A stretch of 64,000 nucleotides of DNA from Verrucomicrobiota bacterium (GCA_003218375.1 QHNH01000018.1:1-64000); one strand, 5' to 3'; shown: positions 8,623-18,345, counted from the first letter of the stretch. Numbers and translations are program-made. The notes: generated by a model from the sequence alone, not told the origin.

Positions 8623-9786
8623 TTACAGCGTGCGGCAAAAATCCTGGAACCGATCCAGGCCTTTTTTGATCACGTCGATGCTGGTGGCGTAGCTGAGACG
8701 GACGGTGCGATCATCTCCAAACGCCGCGCCCGGCACGACCGCGACGTTCGCCTTGCTCAGCAAACGGTCGGCGAAATTCTGTGAGCTGAGCCCGAGCTGG
8801 CTGATGTTCACGAGGATGTAAAACGCGCCCTGCGGTTTCACGGCGGTGATGTTCGGGATCTTGGTGATCCGGTCAAACATGTAGTCGCGCCGCATACTGA
8901 ATTCGTCCCGCATGTCGGCCAGCGTCTGCTGATCGCCTTTGAGCGCCGCGACCGCTCCTTTTTGCGCGAACGAGCACGGATTGGAAGTGCTGTGGCTCTG
9001 GATGTTGTCGACCGCTTTCGCGACGGCTTCCGGCGCGGCCATATAACCAAGGCGCCAGCCCGTCATCGCGTAGGCTTTGCTGAACCCGTTGACCGTGATG
9101 GTGAGACCGTAGGCTTCCGGCGAAAGCGACGCGATGCTGACGTGCTTCGTGTCGTCGTAAACAAGCTTCTCGTAAATCTCGTCGGAGAGAATGTAGATGT
9201 CTTCTTCGGCGGCGACTTCGACGATGCCTTCCAGTTCTTCGCGCGTGTAAACCGAACCGGTGGGATTGCCGGGGCTGTTGAGGATCACCATCTTCGTCCG
9301 CGGCGTCATCGCGTTTTCAAAATCGCTCGCGCGCATTTTCCAGCCGTTGCGCTCGGTCGTCTGGACGATGACCGGCTCGGCGCCGGCCAGCCGCACCATG
9401 TCGGGATAACTCACCCAGTAGGGCGAAGGGATCAGGACTTCATCGCCCGGCTGGCAGGTCGCGAGAATCGCGTTGTAACAGGAATGCTTCGCGCCGCTGC
9501 TCACCACGATCTGGCTCGGCCGGTAGCTGATCTGGTTGTCGGCCTCCAGCTTTTCCGCGATCGCCTGGCGTAATTCCGGCAGACCCGCGCTCGGCGTGTA
9601 TTTCGTGAAACCCGCTTCCAGCGCCGCGATGCAAGCCGCCTTGATATGCTCCGGCGTGTCGAAGTCCGGCTCGCCCGCTCCGAAGCCGCAGACATCGATG
9701 CCTTCGGCCTTCATCGCCTTCGCCTTGCTATCGATGGAAAGGGTGAGGGAGGGAGATAATTGGGCGGCGCGCGCTGAGATGTCCAT
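8623..9786 (-). CDS. Class I pyridoxal-phosphate aminotransferase (aspartate aminotransferase type)
   Basis: A 387-aa class I/II aminotransferase. The PLP lysine is in NGFSKAYAMTGWRLGY, the cofactor-binding and substrate residues appear in GAGEPDFDTPEH, NSPGNPTGSVY and SDEIYEKLVYD, and the C-terminal Arg is in VRLSYA. The subgroup Ib signature (SKAYAMTGWRLGY) fits aspartate or aromatic amino acid transamination to 2-oxoglutarate. ATG 9786 (MDISARAAQLSPSLT) is preferred over the in-frame TTG at 9816. Single gene; the neighbouring NDK gene ends 45 nt upstream on the same strand. Confidence 0.9.
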   Translation of the reverse strand: MDISARAAQLSPSLTLSIDSKAKAMKAEGIDVCGFGAGEPDFDTPEHIKAACIAALEAGFTKYTPSAGLPELRQAIAEKLEADNQISYRPSQIVVSSGAKHSCYNAILATCQPGDEVLIPSPYWVSYPDMVRLAGAEPVIVQTTERNGWKMRASDFENAMTPRTKMVILNSPGNPTGSVYTREELEGIVEVAAEEDIYILSDEIYEKLVYDDTKHVSIASLSPEAYGLTITVNGFSKAYAMTGWRLGYMAAPEAVAKAVDNIQSHSTSNPCSFAQKGAVAALKGDQQTLADMRDEFSMRRDYMFDRITKIPNITAVKPQGAFYILVNISQLGLSSQNFADRLLSKANVAVVPGAAFGDDRTVRLSYATSIDVIKKGLDRFQDFCRTL

Positions 9787-9831
9787 GGCTGTCGTGGTCG
9801 GGTTGAGGGTGTTCAAAATTGGGAGCGCAAG

Positions 9832-10908
9832 CTATGGGCGCGCGTAGAAACTTTCAATCAAAGGTTTGAAGTTATTCTCGTCCACCTGCACGATCGCCAT
9901 CTCGCGTTTCGCGTTCTCGGCGGAATCGGAGGCGTGAGCGGCGTTGATCATGATCGACTGGCCGAATTCTTTTCGGATCGACCCCGGCGGCGCCTTGGCC
10001 GGATCGGTCGGGCCGAGGACCTCGCGAATCTTTCGCACGGCGTCGTCGCCCTGGTAGACAATCGCGATGCATTTTTCGGAACCAGGGGCGTTGCGCTGGT
10101 CGCCGTTCACCGCGCTCGGCCGGCCGCCGGCCATGAACTCGACGATGTCTTCCCAGGCGTTACGTCCTTTTTGCGCGCCGAGTTTGTCTTCGAGCACCGG
10201 CAACACCGGGCCGTAAAATTCTTCCGCCTGCGCCACGCTCATCCGGTGCACTTTGAAACCGATGATGAAAAGGCCGGTGCGAGAAAACACTTCGATCACA
10301 CCGCCCGGCCGCTGATTCGGGAACTTGAAATTATCCGGCTTGATGAGGACGAGCGACTTTTCCACCTTCGCCTCCTTCGGAAACTCGATGACGTGATCCA
10401 GGATTCCGCCGTCGCTGTCGGAGAATTCGACCCAGAGCTTCAGGTCGCGCTCGACTGCTTTCGGGTCGAAGGCCGCCAGCGCCGCCGGCTCGAAATAGAT
10501 CACCTTGCCGGAATCGTCCGTGATGTAATCGCCAAACGTGTCGCGGATCGTTTCACCGCTGGTCCGCTCGTGGACGATGTGTCCGATAGTGCGATGGATT
10601 TTCTCGATGGCATCTTCTCCGCGCAGAACCAGGAACAACACCCGCGCCTTTTGCCCGTTCACCTTGCCGGTGAAATTCTTGAGGACGTAATCGCGAATCA
10701 GCTCCTGCGTCGCGCGGTGCCGCGGCTCGGTTTCCGTTACGATCGTCTCCGCGTAACGCTTCGTCAGTTCGGCGCTCGGCGCGAACATTCGCGAAGTCAC
10801 GAGATCGAGCCCGGTGCGGGAAATGAGCCGGGCGATGATGCCGCCCGTGCGTGATTTGCGCATCGAGTACGGCGTGACAATGACGTAGGAAAGCTCTTCG
10901 TTCGGCAT
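9832..10908 (-). CDS. ndk: Tandem-domain nucleoside diphosphate kinase
   Basis: NDK transfers the gamma phosphate between nucleoside triphosphates and diphosphates through a phosphohistidine. The 358-aa protein has two NDK folds, against about 140-150 aa for a normal NDK. The C-terminal copy keeps the signature (LVLIKPDNF, PGSIRKEFG, INAAHASDS), where the His is the phosphorylated residue. The N-terminal copy (YVIVTPYSMRKSRTGGII, SGETIRDTFGDYI) lacks an equivalent His and is probably structural or regulatory. ATG 10908 (MPNEELSYVIVTPYS) is chosen; the frame extends upstream to 11151 but those residues overlap prmA and look unrelated. Confidence 0.88.
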   Translation of the reverse strand: MPNEELSYVIVTPYSMRKSRTGGIIARLISRTGLDLVTSRMFAPSAELTKRYAETIVTETEPRHRATQELIRDYVLKNFTGKVNGQKARVLFLVLRGEDAIEKIHRTIGHIVHERTSGETIRDTFGDYITDDSGKVIYFEPAALAAFDPKAVERDLKLWVEFSDSDGGILDHVIEFPKEAKVEKSLVLIKPDNFKFPNQRPGGVIEVFSRTGLFIIGFKVHRMSVAQAEEFYGPVLPVLEDKLGAQKGRNAWEDIVEFMAGGRPSAVNGDQRNAPGSEKCIAIVYQGDDAVRKIREVLGPTDPAKAPPGSIRKEFGQSIMINAAHASDSAENAKREMAIVQVDENNFKPLIESFYARP

Positions 10909-11006
10909 GCGGGTTCCCCAGCGCGGCTTCGAAAGATCAACCGCGTGGATGCAGAAAATCGAGACCGCGAACGGGTCGGAGAAAGTGCTTTGGGCGCTGC
11001 CCGGCG

Positions 11007-11840
11007 TCAACTGTTTTTCCCGGCGCGAGTGGCAAGCAAGGCGATCCATTTTCCCCGCCGTCTGGTCTCGTCCGCCACCAACCCACTTCGTTGCAAGGCC
11101 GTGACGATGGCTGACTTCTGCGAACGCAAGACCCCGGAGAAAATCAGACAACCGTCATCTGCCAGGCGCCGCGTCCAGGCCGGCAAGGCCGCGATCAGAA
11201 TTTCGCTGTAGAGATTCGCGGTAATGATGTCGAACTTGCCCGGGAGCTTCTCCGTCAGAACATCGCCGGTCCGAAACTCGATGTTACGGATGCGGTTCGC
11301 GCGCGCATTCCGGGCCGCGATCGTGCAGGCGAGGGGATCGTTGTCGATGGCGATGACTCGATTCGCGCCGAGGCAGCTCGCCGCCATGGCCAGGATGCCG
11401 CTGCCAGTTCCGGCGTCGAGCATCGACCAGCCCTCGTCCCTTTTGCGCGTGATCTGTTCCAGAAATCGCAAACACATCGCGGTGGTGGCGTGCTCGCCCG
11501 TTCCGAAAGCGGCTTCGGCTGGAATGACAATTGTTCGCGCTGCCTTCGCTGTCGGGACTCGCGTCTGGCTAACGATCAGCCGCGAGCCGATCCGCAACGG
11601 ATTCGTTCGCGATCGCTTTGCGAGTTGTTGCAGCCAGTCTGCGCGCAATTTTTCGATCGTGCCGCCAAACTCGCGCCGAAGCTGGAGCGCTTCCTTCCGA
11701 ATTCCGCAGGAAATTTCGAGCAGCGTCCGCGCTTTTCCCGGTTGCTCGATGATCGCAAGCGCACTGCCGAATCGGCGCAGCAAATCGTCGTCATGCTGTC
11801 GCAGCCAATCGGCGGTCGCGCGTTTTCGCCAGATATACAT
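11007..11840 (-). CDS. prmA: PrmA-like ribosomal protein L11 methyltransferase
   Basis: A 277-aa SAM-dependent methyltransferase. The PrmA hallmark AAFGTGEHATTAMCL is followed by the SAM-binding loop MLDAGTGSGILAMAAS, the acidic residue ending the second strand (AIDNDPLA), and ITANLYSEIL where PrmA has an N-I-L motif that closes the active site. It probably trimethylates ribosomal protein L11. The N-terminal substrate-recognition domain (residues ~1-110) is weakly conserved, so another protein substrate is possible. It is divergent from the carboxylesterase at 11885, and the 44-bp spacer must hold both start regions. Confidence 0.85.
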   Translation of the reverse strand: MYIWRKRATADWLRQHDDDLLRRFGSALAIIEQPGKARTLLEISCGIRKEALQLRREFGGTIEKLRADWLQQLAKRSRTNPLRIGSRLIVSQTRVPTAKAARTIVIPAEAAFGTGEHATTAMCLRFLEQITRKRDEGWSMLDAGTGSGILAMAASCLGANRVIAIDNDPLACTIAARNARANRIRNIEFRTGDVLTEKLPGKFDIITANLYSEILIAALPAWTRRLADDGCLIFSGVLRSQKSAIVTALQRSGLVADETRRRGKWIALLATRAGKNS

Positions 11841-11884
11841 CGGGTTAATTCTTGATAGGCTCCCTGGTTTGCCGCACCGGCAAT

Positions 11885-12505
11885 ATGGATTTCATACATC
11901 ACTTCATTCCTGCGCACGAGACGCCGCCCCGGCGCGTTCTCTTGCTCCTCCACGGAACCGGCGGAAACGAGAACGACATGATCCCGCTCGGCCGCGATCT
12001 CGATCCCGCGGCGGCCCTGCTCAGTCTCCGCGGAAACGTTTTGGAAAACGGCATGCCGCGCTTCTTTCGACGCCTGGCTGAAGGTGTCTTCGACGAGGAA
12101 GATGTGGTTCGCCGCGCTCATGAACTGGCCGATTTCATTCCGGCCGCGGCCGCGAAGTATGAATTCGATCCGGCAATCCTGAGCGCGGTTGGTTATTCCA
12201 ACGGCGCGAACATTTCCGCCGCCGTTCTTCTTTTGTATCCCGGCGCGATCAAGTCAGCGATCCTCTTGCGGGCGATGGTGCCGCTTACGCCCGCGACGTT
12301 GCCTGACCTCGCGGGCATCCGCGTCCTGATTTGCTCTGGAACGCGCGATCCGATTATTCCCGTCGAAAACGCCGAACGTCTGACCGCGATGCTGCGTGAG
12401 AGCGGCGCCGACGTGACGCTGCGATTCGAGGAGGCCGGGCACCAGCTCGTCTTCGACGAAATCGCGGCGGCAAAAAATTGGCTGCGCGAATCGTCGCGCG
12501 AATGA
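11885..12505 (+). CDS. Phospholipase/carboxylesterase-family alpha/beta hydrolase
   Basis: A 206-aa alpha/beta hydrolase of the carboxylesterase/lysophospholipase (DLH-like) type. The oxyanion region is LLLLHGTGGNEND, the nucleophile elbow GYSNGAN (Ser), the acid is in SGTRDPIIP (Asp) and the base is in AGHQLVFDE (His). It is cytoplasmic, with no signal peptide. ATG 11885 (MDFIHHFIPAH) is preferred to the in-frame TTG at 11852. Some relatives act on hydroquinones or organophosphate esters, so the true substrate is open. Confidence 0.85.
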   Translation: MDFIHHFIPAHETPPRRVLLLLHGTGGNENDMIPLGRDLDPAAALLSLRGNVLENGMPRFFRRLAEGVFDEEDVVRRAHELADFIPAAAAKYEFDPAILSAVGYSNGANISAAVLLLYPGAIKSAILLRAMVPLTPATLPDLAGIRVLICSGTRDPIIPVENAERLTAMLRESGADVTLRFEEAGHQLVFDEIAAAKNWLRESSRE

Positions 12506-12528
12506 ATCCGGTATAGGATGATCGCGCC

Positions 12529-13545
12529 ATGCTGATCGTAATGAAATCGGGCGCCGCCGAGGAGGAGATCGCGGCCGTCGTCAAAGTGATCGAACAACTC
12601 GGGTATCGTTCCCACGTTATGCCGGGCGCGACCCGCACCGCGATTGGCATTACGGGCAACCCGGGCGCGGTCGATCCGGCGCGGTTCGAGAACATGGCCG
12701 GCGTGGCGGAAGCGATCCGGGTCAGCAAGCCGTATAAGTTGATCACCCTCGATCTCCGTCCGGACAAGACGGTGGTGCGGGTGGGGGACGCGACGATTGG
12801 CGGCGACGAGCTGGCGGTGATCGCCGGGCCATGCGCGATCGAGAATCGGGCCCAGGCTTTTACCGTTGCGGAAACCGTTCATCGGAGCGGCGCACGATTT
12901 TTCCGCGGCGGCGCTTTCAAGCCGCGCAGCTCGCCCTACGAATTTCCCGGGCTCGGCGAGGAAGGGCTCAAGATCATGGCCGAAGTGCGGGAGCAATTCG
13001 GATTGAAGATCGTGACGGAGGCGCTCGACGTCGCGGGGGTCGAGTTGGTTGAGCAATATGGCGACATCATCCAGATCGGAGCGCGCAATATGCAGAACTT
13101 TTCGCTGCTGCGACGGGCGGGGCGCTCGAAGCTGCCGGTGCTTTTGAAACGCGGCATGGCCGCGACGCTCGATGAATGGCTCCTGGCGGCGGAATACGTC
13201 ATGTCGGAAGGCAATTACCAGGTGATCTTATGCGAGCGCGGGGTGAGGACGTTCGCACTCCACACGCGCAACACCCTGGACCTGGCGGCGGTGCCGGCGG
13301 TCCGGCGCATCTCGCACTTACCCGTGGTGATCGACGCGTCGCACGCCGCGGGGAAGAATTACATGGTGGCGCCGCTGGCCCGGGCCGGTGTGGCTGCGGG
13401 CGCCGACGGTGTGCTCGTGGAGGTGCACAACGATCCGAAGGTCGCACTCTGCGATGCCGCCCAGGCGCTCACGCTCGGGGAATACGAGGAAATGCTGAGT
13501 CAGTTGCGAGCGATACGAGAAGTGGTTGCGCCCGCTGCTGGGTAG
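12529..13545 (+). CDS. aroF: 3-Deoxy-7-phosphoheptulonate (DAHP) synthase, class I beta type
   Basis: First step of the shikimate pathway, condensing phosphoenolpyruvate and erythrose 4-phosphate. The 338-aa protein has an N-terminal ferredoxin/ACT-like regulatory domain ([14 protein letters not shown] to about residue 70) followed by the TIM barrel. Catalytic motifs are visible as [45 protein letters not shown] and [12 protein letters not shown]. This is the short AroF/Thermotoga-type architecture, usually feedback-controlled through the N-terminal domain. It starts 23 nt after the carboxylesterase stop and runs head-on into trpG (6-nt gap), so three genes of aromatic amino acid synthesis are grouped here. 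Confidence 0.95.
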   Translation: MLIVMKSGAAEEEIAAVVKVIEQLGYRSHVMPGATRTAIGITGNPGAVDPARFENMAGVAEAIRVSKPYKLITLDLRPDKTVVRVGDATIGGDELAVIAGPCAIENRAQAFTVAETVHRSGARFFRGGAFKPRSSPYEFPGLGEEGLKIMAEVREQFGLKIVTEALDVAGVELVEQYGDIIQIGARNMQNFSLLRRAGRSKLPVLLKRGMAATLDEWLLAAEYVMSEGNYQVILCERGVRTFALHTRNTLDLAAVPAVRRISHLPVVIDASHAAGKNYMVAPLARAGVAAGADGVLVEVHNDPKVALCDAAQALTLGEYEEMLSQLRAIREVVAPAAG

Positions 13546-13551
13546 CGACCG

Positions 13552-14121
13552 CTATCCAGACAAGAAATTCCGCAGCAGCGCCATTCCATCATTCGTCAGG
13601 ACCGATTCGGGGTGGAACTGGACGCCGTGAATTGGGAATTCGCGGTGTTGCAATCCCATGACTTCGCCTTCGGCAGTTTCGGCCGTGATCTTGAGGCACG
13701 ATGGCAAAGTTTCGCGCCGGACGATAAGGGAATGGTAACGCGTCGCCTCGAGTGGATTGGGAAGATCGGAGAAAACGCCGGTGTTGTGGTGCCTGACCGG
13801 CGAAGTTTTTCCATGCATCAAGCGCTGCGCCGGGACGATTTCGCCGCCGAAAACCGCGCCGATGCATTGATGGCCGAGGCAGACGCCGAGGATCGGCATC
13901 TTCGAGCCGAGCTGGCGAACGACTTCGTTGCTGATCCCGGCGTCCTCCGGCCGGCCCGGGCCCGGCGAGATGCAGATTCTTTCCGGACCCAGCGCCTCGA
14001 TTTCGGGGATGGTGATCTCGTCGTTGCGTTTCACCACGACATCGCAATCCAAGACTCCGAAATACTGGACGAGGTTGTAGGTAAACGAGTCGTAGTTATC
14101 GATGATCAGGATCTTATTCAT
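13552..14121 (-). CDS. trpG: Anthranilate synthase component II (glutamine amidotransferase)
   Basis: A 189-aa class I glutamine amidotransferase that supplies ammonia to TrpE. The catalytic Cys is in [10 protein letters not shown], and the His-Glu pair in [30 protein letters not shown] is the standard N-terminus. Its start overlaps the trpE stop by 8 nt, so the pair is translationally linked. It could also serve para-aminobenzoate synthesis (PabA), as the two families are not separable by sequence alone. Confidence 0.93.
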   Translation of the reverse strand: MNKILIIDNYDSFTYNLVQYFGVLDCDVVVKRNDEITIPEIEALGPERICISPGPGRPEDAGISNEVVRQLGSKMPILGVCLGHQCIGAVFGGEIVPAQRLMHGKTSPVRHHNTGVFSDLPNPLEATRYHSLIVRRETLPSCLKITAETAEGEVMGLQHREFPIHGVQFHPESVLTNDGMALLRNFLSG

Positions 14122-15610
14122 CGCTCGCCCGGCTGATCGCTTCGACCATGGCGGTCGCTTTGTTCACCGTCTCCTGATATTCGCTCGCCGGGTCGGAATC
14201 AGCGACAATCCCGGCGCCGGCTTGCAGGTAAGCGCGTCCCTCTTTGAGGACGATGGATCGCAGCGCGATGCAGCAGTCGAGCGCGCCATCGAAGCCGAAA
14301 TAGCCGACCGCGCCGGCGTAGCATCCGCGTTTTTTTGTTTCGAGCTGATTGATGATTTGCATCGCGCGAATTTTCGGCGCGCCCGACACTGTTCCCGCGG
14401 GGAAGGTGGCGCGCATGACGTCATACGCGCTCTTGTCTTTCCGCAAACGCGCCACCACATGCGAGCCGATATGCATTACGTGGCTGTAACGCTCGATCAC
14501 CATTTGCTCGGTCACGCGCACACTTCCGATTTCAGCCACCCGGCCGAGATCGTTACGCGCCAGGTCGATCAACATCACGTGTTCGGCGCGCTCCTTCGGG
14601 TCGGCCAGCAACTCCGCGGCGTTCCGGGCGTCTTCCTCCGCGGTTTTTCCACGACGCCGCGTGCCGGCGATCGGACGGACCTCGGCGACATCATCGGTGA
14701 CGCGGACGTGCAACTCCGGTGAGCTGCCGACAAGCGAGAACGCGTTGCCAAACCGCAGACAAAACATATAGGGCGACGGGTTCACCAGCCGGAGGCAGCG
14801 ATAAAGTTTCAGCGGATCGCCGGTGAAATCGGTTTCGAAACGCTGCGACAACACGATCTGAAAAGCGTCGCCGGCCCGGATGTGTTCCTTCGCTTTGAGG
14901 ACCGCGGTCTCGAAACTGGCCTGAGTGATGTTGCTGCGCACCGGCGGGCGCAAAACCGGTTTCTGGGCATCGATGAGCGGCAGCCGCGACGGGCTGGCCA
15001 ACTTTGCGAGCGCCTCCTGAATTCTTCGTTCGGCTGCGGCATGCGCAGCTGCCGCGTTCTCGTGATCGTCGAGGAAAACGTTCGCGACGACTTTTACGCG
15101 CCGGTAACGGTGGTCGAAAACGACCAGCAACCCCATGATCATGAAAACCATTTCGGGAAGCTTCAGATCGTCTTCCGGCGGGGGCGGGACCGATTTCTCG
15201 AAACAGCGGGCGACATCGTAGCCGAGAAAACCCACGGCGCCGCCCGCGAAGCGCGGCAGGTCTGGCTCGGCCACGAAACGGAACCGCGCCATGATTCGTT
15301 CCAAGGCTGCGAGCGGATCAGCGCTCTCTGCGATTTTCTCGGTTTTCCCGTTTCCCTCCGTGCTGACCGCGCCGTCCTCACTGCGGATCGTCAAACGCGG
15401 GCTGAAGCCGAGAAACGAATAGCGGCCGGATTGCTCCGTCTGCTCGGCCGATTCAAACAGGAAGGAATAACCGGCATCACCCAGTTTCTGAAAAGCCGAG
15501 GCCGGCGTTTCGCCATCGGCCACGAAATCGACGAAAACGGGAACAACGTTGCCCTGCCTTGCGAGTTCAGAGAAACGTTCGCGAGATGGGGCAACGGTGA
15601 GATCGGACAT
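14114..15610 (-). CDS. trpE: Anthranilate synthase component I
   Basis: Converts chorismate to anthranilate using ammonia from TrpG. The 498-aa length is normal. The chorismate-binding domain shows [39 protein letters not shown] and [11 protein letters not shown]. The N-terminal part carries the tryptophan feedback pocket region ([18 protein letters not shown], near the usual LLES motif). The tRNA-Gly lies 32 bp upstream on the same strand, with no obvious leader peptide or attenuator between them. Confidence 0.95.
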   Translation of the reverse strand: MSDLTVAPSRERFSELARQGNVVPVFVDFVADGETPASAFQKLGDAGYSFLFESAEQTEQSGRYSFLGFSPRLTIRSEDGAVSTEGNGKTEKIAESADPLAALERIMARFRFVAEPDLPRFAGGAVGFLGYDVARCFEKSVPPPPEDDLKLPEMVFMIMGLLVVFDHRYRRVKVVANVFLDDHENAAAAHAAAERRIQEALAKLASPSRLPLIDAQKPVLRPPVRSNITQASFETAVLKAKEHIRAGDAFQIVLSQRFETDFTGDPLKLYRCLRLVNPSPYMFCLRFGNAFSLVGSSPELHVRVTDDVAEVRPIAGTRRRGKTAEEDARNAAELLADPKERAEHVMLIDLARNDLGRVAEIGSVRVTEQMVIERYSHVMHIGSHVVARLRKDKSAYDVMRATFPAGTVSGAPKIRAMQIINQLETKKRGCYAGAVGYFGFDGALDCCIALRSIVLKEGRAYLQAGAGIVADSDPASEYQETVNKATAMVEAISRASDE

Positions 15611-15627
15611 CGGCTTCGCTTACCCTT

Positions 15628-15642
15628 CTCCGCGCAGCGGAG
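15628..15642 (-). terminator. Hairpin directly after the tRNA-Gly gene
   Basis: CTCCGC and GCGGAG form a perfect 6-bp stem with a 3-nt loop immediately 3' of the tRNA. There is no U-tract, so it may act in 3' processing or be a fragment of a dispersed palindrome instead of a true terminator. Confidence 0.35.
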
Positions 15643-15714
<72 letters not shown>

Positions 15715-15849
15715 ATTTCGCGCGGGAAGGAATAATGTCTGGCATGAAGAGAGACGCAAGGTTTTTGTCTGGGGAGCGAGAGGCTCCGGCCGAGAATTTT
15801 CTTGAATCCAAAACCGGCCCCGGGCGCATCTCACTCCCAAAGGACACCT

Positions 15850-16518
15850 ATGAAAACAACGATCTTAACCTGCCTCTGCTCGATCGCGCTCGTTTTGACT
15901 GCCTTCGGCCAATCCCCAACGCCCGCCCCTTCGCCCTCTGCGTCCGGGACCGCCGTAGCCTCGGCCAGCGCCGGGGCGAGCATCTCACCCGCGATCAGCG
16001 CCACGCCCGACGACGAGGATTCCATCGAGAAAAGCGTGAAGCGGAAAACATCCCATAAGTTCAGTATCACCAGCCCCTCCGGGATCACGGTGACACGACG
16101 TCATCACGACAACGACGATTTCGACGTTCCGGATGGCGCGTGGATGGCAGTTCCGATTATTGCGGTCATTTTCTCAACTCTCTTCGGCGCCCCGGTACTC
16201 GTGGTCGCGGCGATCATGTTCTTCAGTTACCTGAAAAGCCGGTCGCTGCACCGGACCGTGCGGGAAATGGTGGAAAAAGGCCAACCGGTGCCGCCCGCGC
16301 TTTTCGCGCCCCCGCCAGCGATCCGCGCCCGCTCCGATATGCGCCGTGGCGTTGTCCTGTTGATGGTTGGCTTCGGGCTGATGATCTTCTTCGGGGCGGT
16401 GAACGACTGGGAAGGCGGCGCTTGGGCGTTGGGCATTATCCCGTTCCTGATCGGCGTGGGATACCTACTGGTTTGGAAATTCGAAGGGCCTAAAGACAAA
16501 GCTCCGCCGTTGCCCTAA
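15850..16518 (+). CDS. Exported/membrane protein with DUF6249-like domain
   Basis: A 222-aa protein with a signal peptide (MKTTILTCLCSIALVLTAF), an Ala/Ser/Pro-rich region (~22-60), a short charged part rich in His and Asp (RRHHDNDDFD), then a hydrophobic helix (~100-125) and two more near the C-terminus (VVLLMVGFGLMIFF; ALGIIPFLIGVGYLLV). The TM-linker-TM layout resembles the DUF6249 family, of unknown function. ATG 15850 is chosen because it opens the signal peptide. It is first in a tight three-gene unit with the sigma factor (9-nt gap), so it may be a sensor or target of that regulon. Confidence 0.65.
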   Translation: MKTTILTCLCSIALVLTAFGQSPTPAPSPSASGTAVASASAGASISPAISATPDDEDSIEKSVKRKTSHKFSITSPSGITVTRRHHDNDDFDVPDGAWMAVPIIAVIFSTLFGAPVLVVAAIMFFSYLKSRSLHRTVREMVEKGQPVPPALFAPPPAIRARSDMRRGVVLLMVGFGLMIFFGAVNDWEGGAWALGIIPFLIGVGYLLVWKFEGPKDKAPPLP

Positions 16519-16527
16519 GATCGGCGG

Positions 16528-17064
16528 GTGCCGCTCTCCGATGCAGATCTCGTTGCCCGCGTTCTTGTCGATGACGACCACCACGCCTTTGCGGAGCTGG
16601 TTCGGAATCACCAATCGAGTGTGCGAGGTCTGCTCCGCCAGCTGGTCCGCACCGATGTTACGCTCGCGGACGATCTCGCCCAGGAAACGTTTTTGCGGGC
16701 TTACAAAAACCTCCGCAGCTTCCGCGGCGAAGCGCGTTTTTCGACCTGGCTTTATCGGATCGCCTACAATTGTTTCCGGGAAGAAGCGCGGAAAAGAAAG
16801 GAACTGGTTGGCATCGATGAAGCTCGATTGGAAGCGGAACACGATCCGCAAACCGTCGATCCCGCTCTCCGCCATGATCTCTCTCGCGCTCTCCAATTGC
16901 TTCCCGTCCATGAGCGAAGTGCCATTGTGCTCTGTTGCCAGAACGGGCTCTCGCACGATGAAGCCTCGCGGGTTCTCGAGATTCCGCTCGGCACCGTGAA
17001 AACAAATGTGTTGAGAGGCCGCGAAAAATTGAAGAGAATGTTGGCGGGCTGGGGTTCTAATTAA
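16528..17064 (+). CDS. ECF-type RNA polymerase sigma factor (RpoE-like)
   Basis: A 178-aa extracytoplasmic-function sigma factor. Region 2 is seen as DLAQETFLRAYKNLRSFRG and FSTWLYRIAYNCFREEARK, and region 4 as LPVHERSAIVLCCQNGLSHD with the helix-turn-helix EASRVLEIPLGTVKTNVLRG. The start is GTG 16528. It sits 9 nt after the DUF6249-like gene and 1 nt before the small membrane protein at 17066, which is placed where an anti-sigma factor usually is. The regulon and stimulus cannot be read from the sequence. Confidence 0.93.
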   Translation: MPLSDADLVARVLVDDDHHAFAELVRNHQSSVRGLLRQLVRTDVTLADDLAQETFLRAYKNLRSFRGEARFSTWLYRIAYNCFREEARKRKELVGIDEARLEAEHDPQTVDPALRHDLSRALQLLPVHERSAIVLCCQNGLSHDEASRVLEIPLGTVKTNVLRGREKLKRMLAGWGSN

Positions 17065-17065
17065 G

Positions 17066-17404
17066 ATGGAAGAAAAGCTACAGGAAGATTCGCTGGATGC
17101 GCGGCTGCGCGAGGAAGCGCCCTACATCGACGATGCCGGCTTTACTTCGCGGGTCGTACAAAAACTGCCGGCGCGCCACGTGCGGCGGTCCTATCGCGCC
17201 TTCATCCTGATCGGGATCACGCTGGTGGCCTGCCTTGCAGCTTTCCGTCTTTCCGGCGGAACCAGCTTCTTCGTCGAAGGGGTCACCTACGTGACGATGA
17301 TGCCGGCAATGGTGATGTGGGTTTGCGTGGGAGCGGCGGCCGTCCTGCTCATGGCCGGCAGCCTCGCCGCGGCCTACTCGCGCGCTCGCGGACGTTCAAG
17401 GTAG
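17066..17404 (+). CDS. Small two-TM protein, possible anti-sigma factor
   Basis: A 112-aa protein with a charged cytoplasmic N-terminus (~1-45, including DDAGFTSRVVQKLP) and two hydrophobic helices (AFILIGITLVACLAAF; MVMWVCVGAAAVLLMAG). The N-terminal FTSRVVxxLP pattern is common in short proteins encoded after ECF sigma genes. No zinc-binding HxxxCxxC motif is present, so it is not a ZAS-type anti-sigma factor. Position and topology make a membrane-bound sigma regulator plausible. Its last 9 nt overlap the end of the convergent ribF. Confidence 0.6.
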   Translation: MEEKLQEDSLDARLREEAPYIDDAGFTSRVVQKLPARHVRRSYRAFILIGITLVACLAAFRLSGGTSFFVEGVTYVTMMPAMVMWVCVGAAAVLLMAGSLAAAYSRARGRSR

Positions 17405-18331
17405 AATCGAAAACGATTCGCGCGCCTGCTGCACGTCTTTGGCGATCTGCCCCCGGAGTGCTTCGACATTGGCGAATTTTTGCTCGGGCCTGAGGTAGCG
17501 GAGAAACCGCACTTCCATTTCTTCGCCGTAAATTTCCCGGTCCAGATCGAACAGGTGCAGTTCCAGCAACCGCTCGGATTTTCCGGCGGACACGGTGGGC
17601 CGGAATCCGAGATTGGCGACGCCGCGATAAAGCGCCCCACCCAGACGCGCCTCCGCGACATAGACTCCATTCGGAGGAAACTGCTCGCTGTGCGCGCTCA
17701 CGTTCGCAGTCGGAAAACCGAGCTGCCGGCCGAGCTGTTCGCCGCGAACGACCGTGCCGAGGATCGTGTACTCGCGGCCGAGCATCTGGGTCGCCTTCAC
17801 GAGATTACCCTCTTCGATCGCTTTCCGGATCGCGGTGCTGCTAACCACTTCACCATTCACCTTCACGGCCTCAACGCCGATGACGTTGAACTCGTGGATG
17901 CGGCCCAGCTCTTTCAGCAACGCCAGGTTGCCCGCGCGCCCTTTGCCGAACGACCATTCGTGCCCGACACAGATTTCTCGAAGCGGTTTCGAGTTCTCAA
18001 CCAGCTGGCGAACGAAATCTTTCGGGCTGGTCGCGGCAAAAGCGCGATCGAAATGGAGGACGAGAAGATGGCCGACCCCGAGATCGCGGATGAGCGCGAT
18101 CTTGTGCTGCGTCGCCGTCAACAAATGCGGCGCATGACTCGGCCGCAAAACTTTTACCGGATGCGGATCGAAGGTGACGACGACGGCGGTGCCGCCGACT
18201 TCGCTGGCGTGCCTTGCCGAAGTGGAAATCACGGCCTGATGCCCGAGATGAACTCCATCGAAGACACCGATCGCCAGGAAAAGCGGCCCGCGAAGTTCGG
18301 ACAGCTCGGGGATCGATCGCAGGATGCGCAT
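17396..18331 (-). CDS. ribF: Bifunctional riboflavin kinase / FAD synthetase
   Basis: Makes FMN from riboflavin and then FAD. The N-terminal nucleotidyltransferase domain shows AIGVFDGVHLGHQAV and, later, VSSTAIRKAIEEGN. The C-terminal kinase domain shows GRQLGFPTANV and GVYVAEA. The 311-aa length is typical. It is the last gene of the nusA-infB-rbfA-nrnA-truB-ribF run, 14 nt after truB. A riboswitch is not expected at an internal operon position and none is seen. Confidence 0.95.
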   Translation of the reverse strand: MRILRSIPELSELRGPLFLAIGVFDGVHLGHQAVISTSARHASEVGGTAVVVTFDPHPVKVLRPSHAPHLLTATQHKIALIRDLGVGHLLVLHFDRAFAATSPKDFVRQLVENSKPLREICVGHEWSFGKGRAGNLALLKELGRIHEFNVIGVEAVKVNGEVVSSTAIRKAIEEGNLVKATQMLGREYTILGTVVRGEQLGRQLGFPTANVSAHSEQFPPNGVYVAEARLGGALYRGVANLGFRPTVSAGKSERLLELHLFDLDREIYGEEMEVRFLRYLRPEQKFANVEALRGQIAKDVQQARESFSILP

Positions 18332-18345
18332 CGCAGCGGCTCTCG

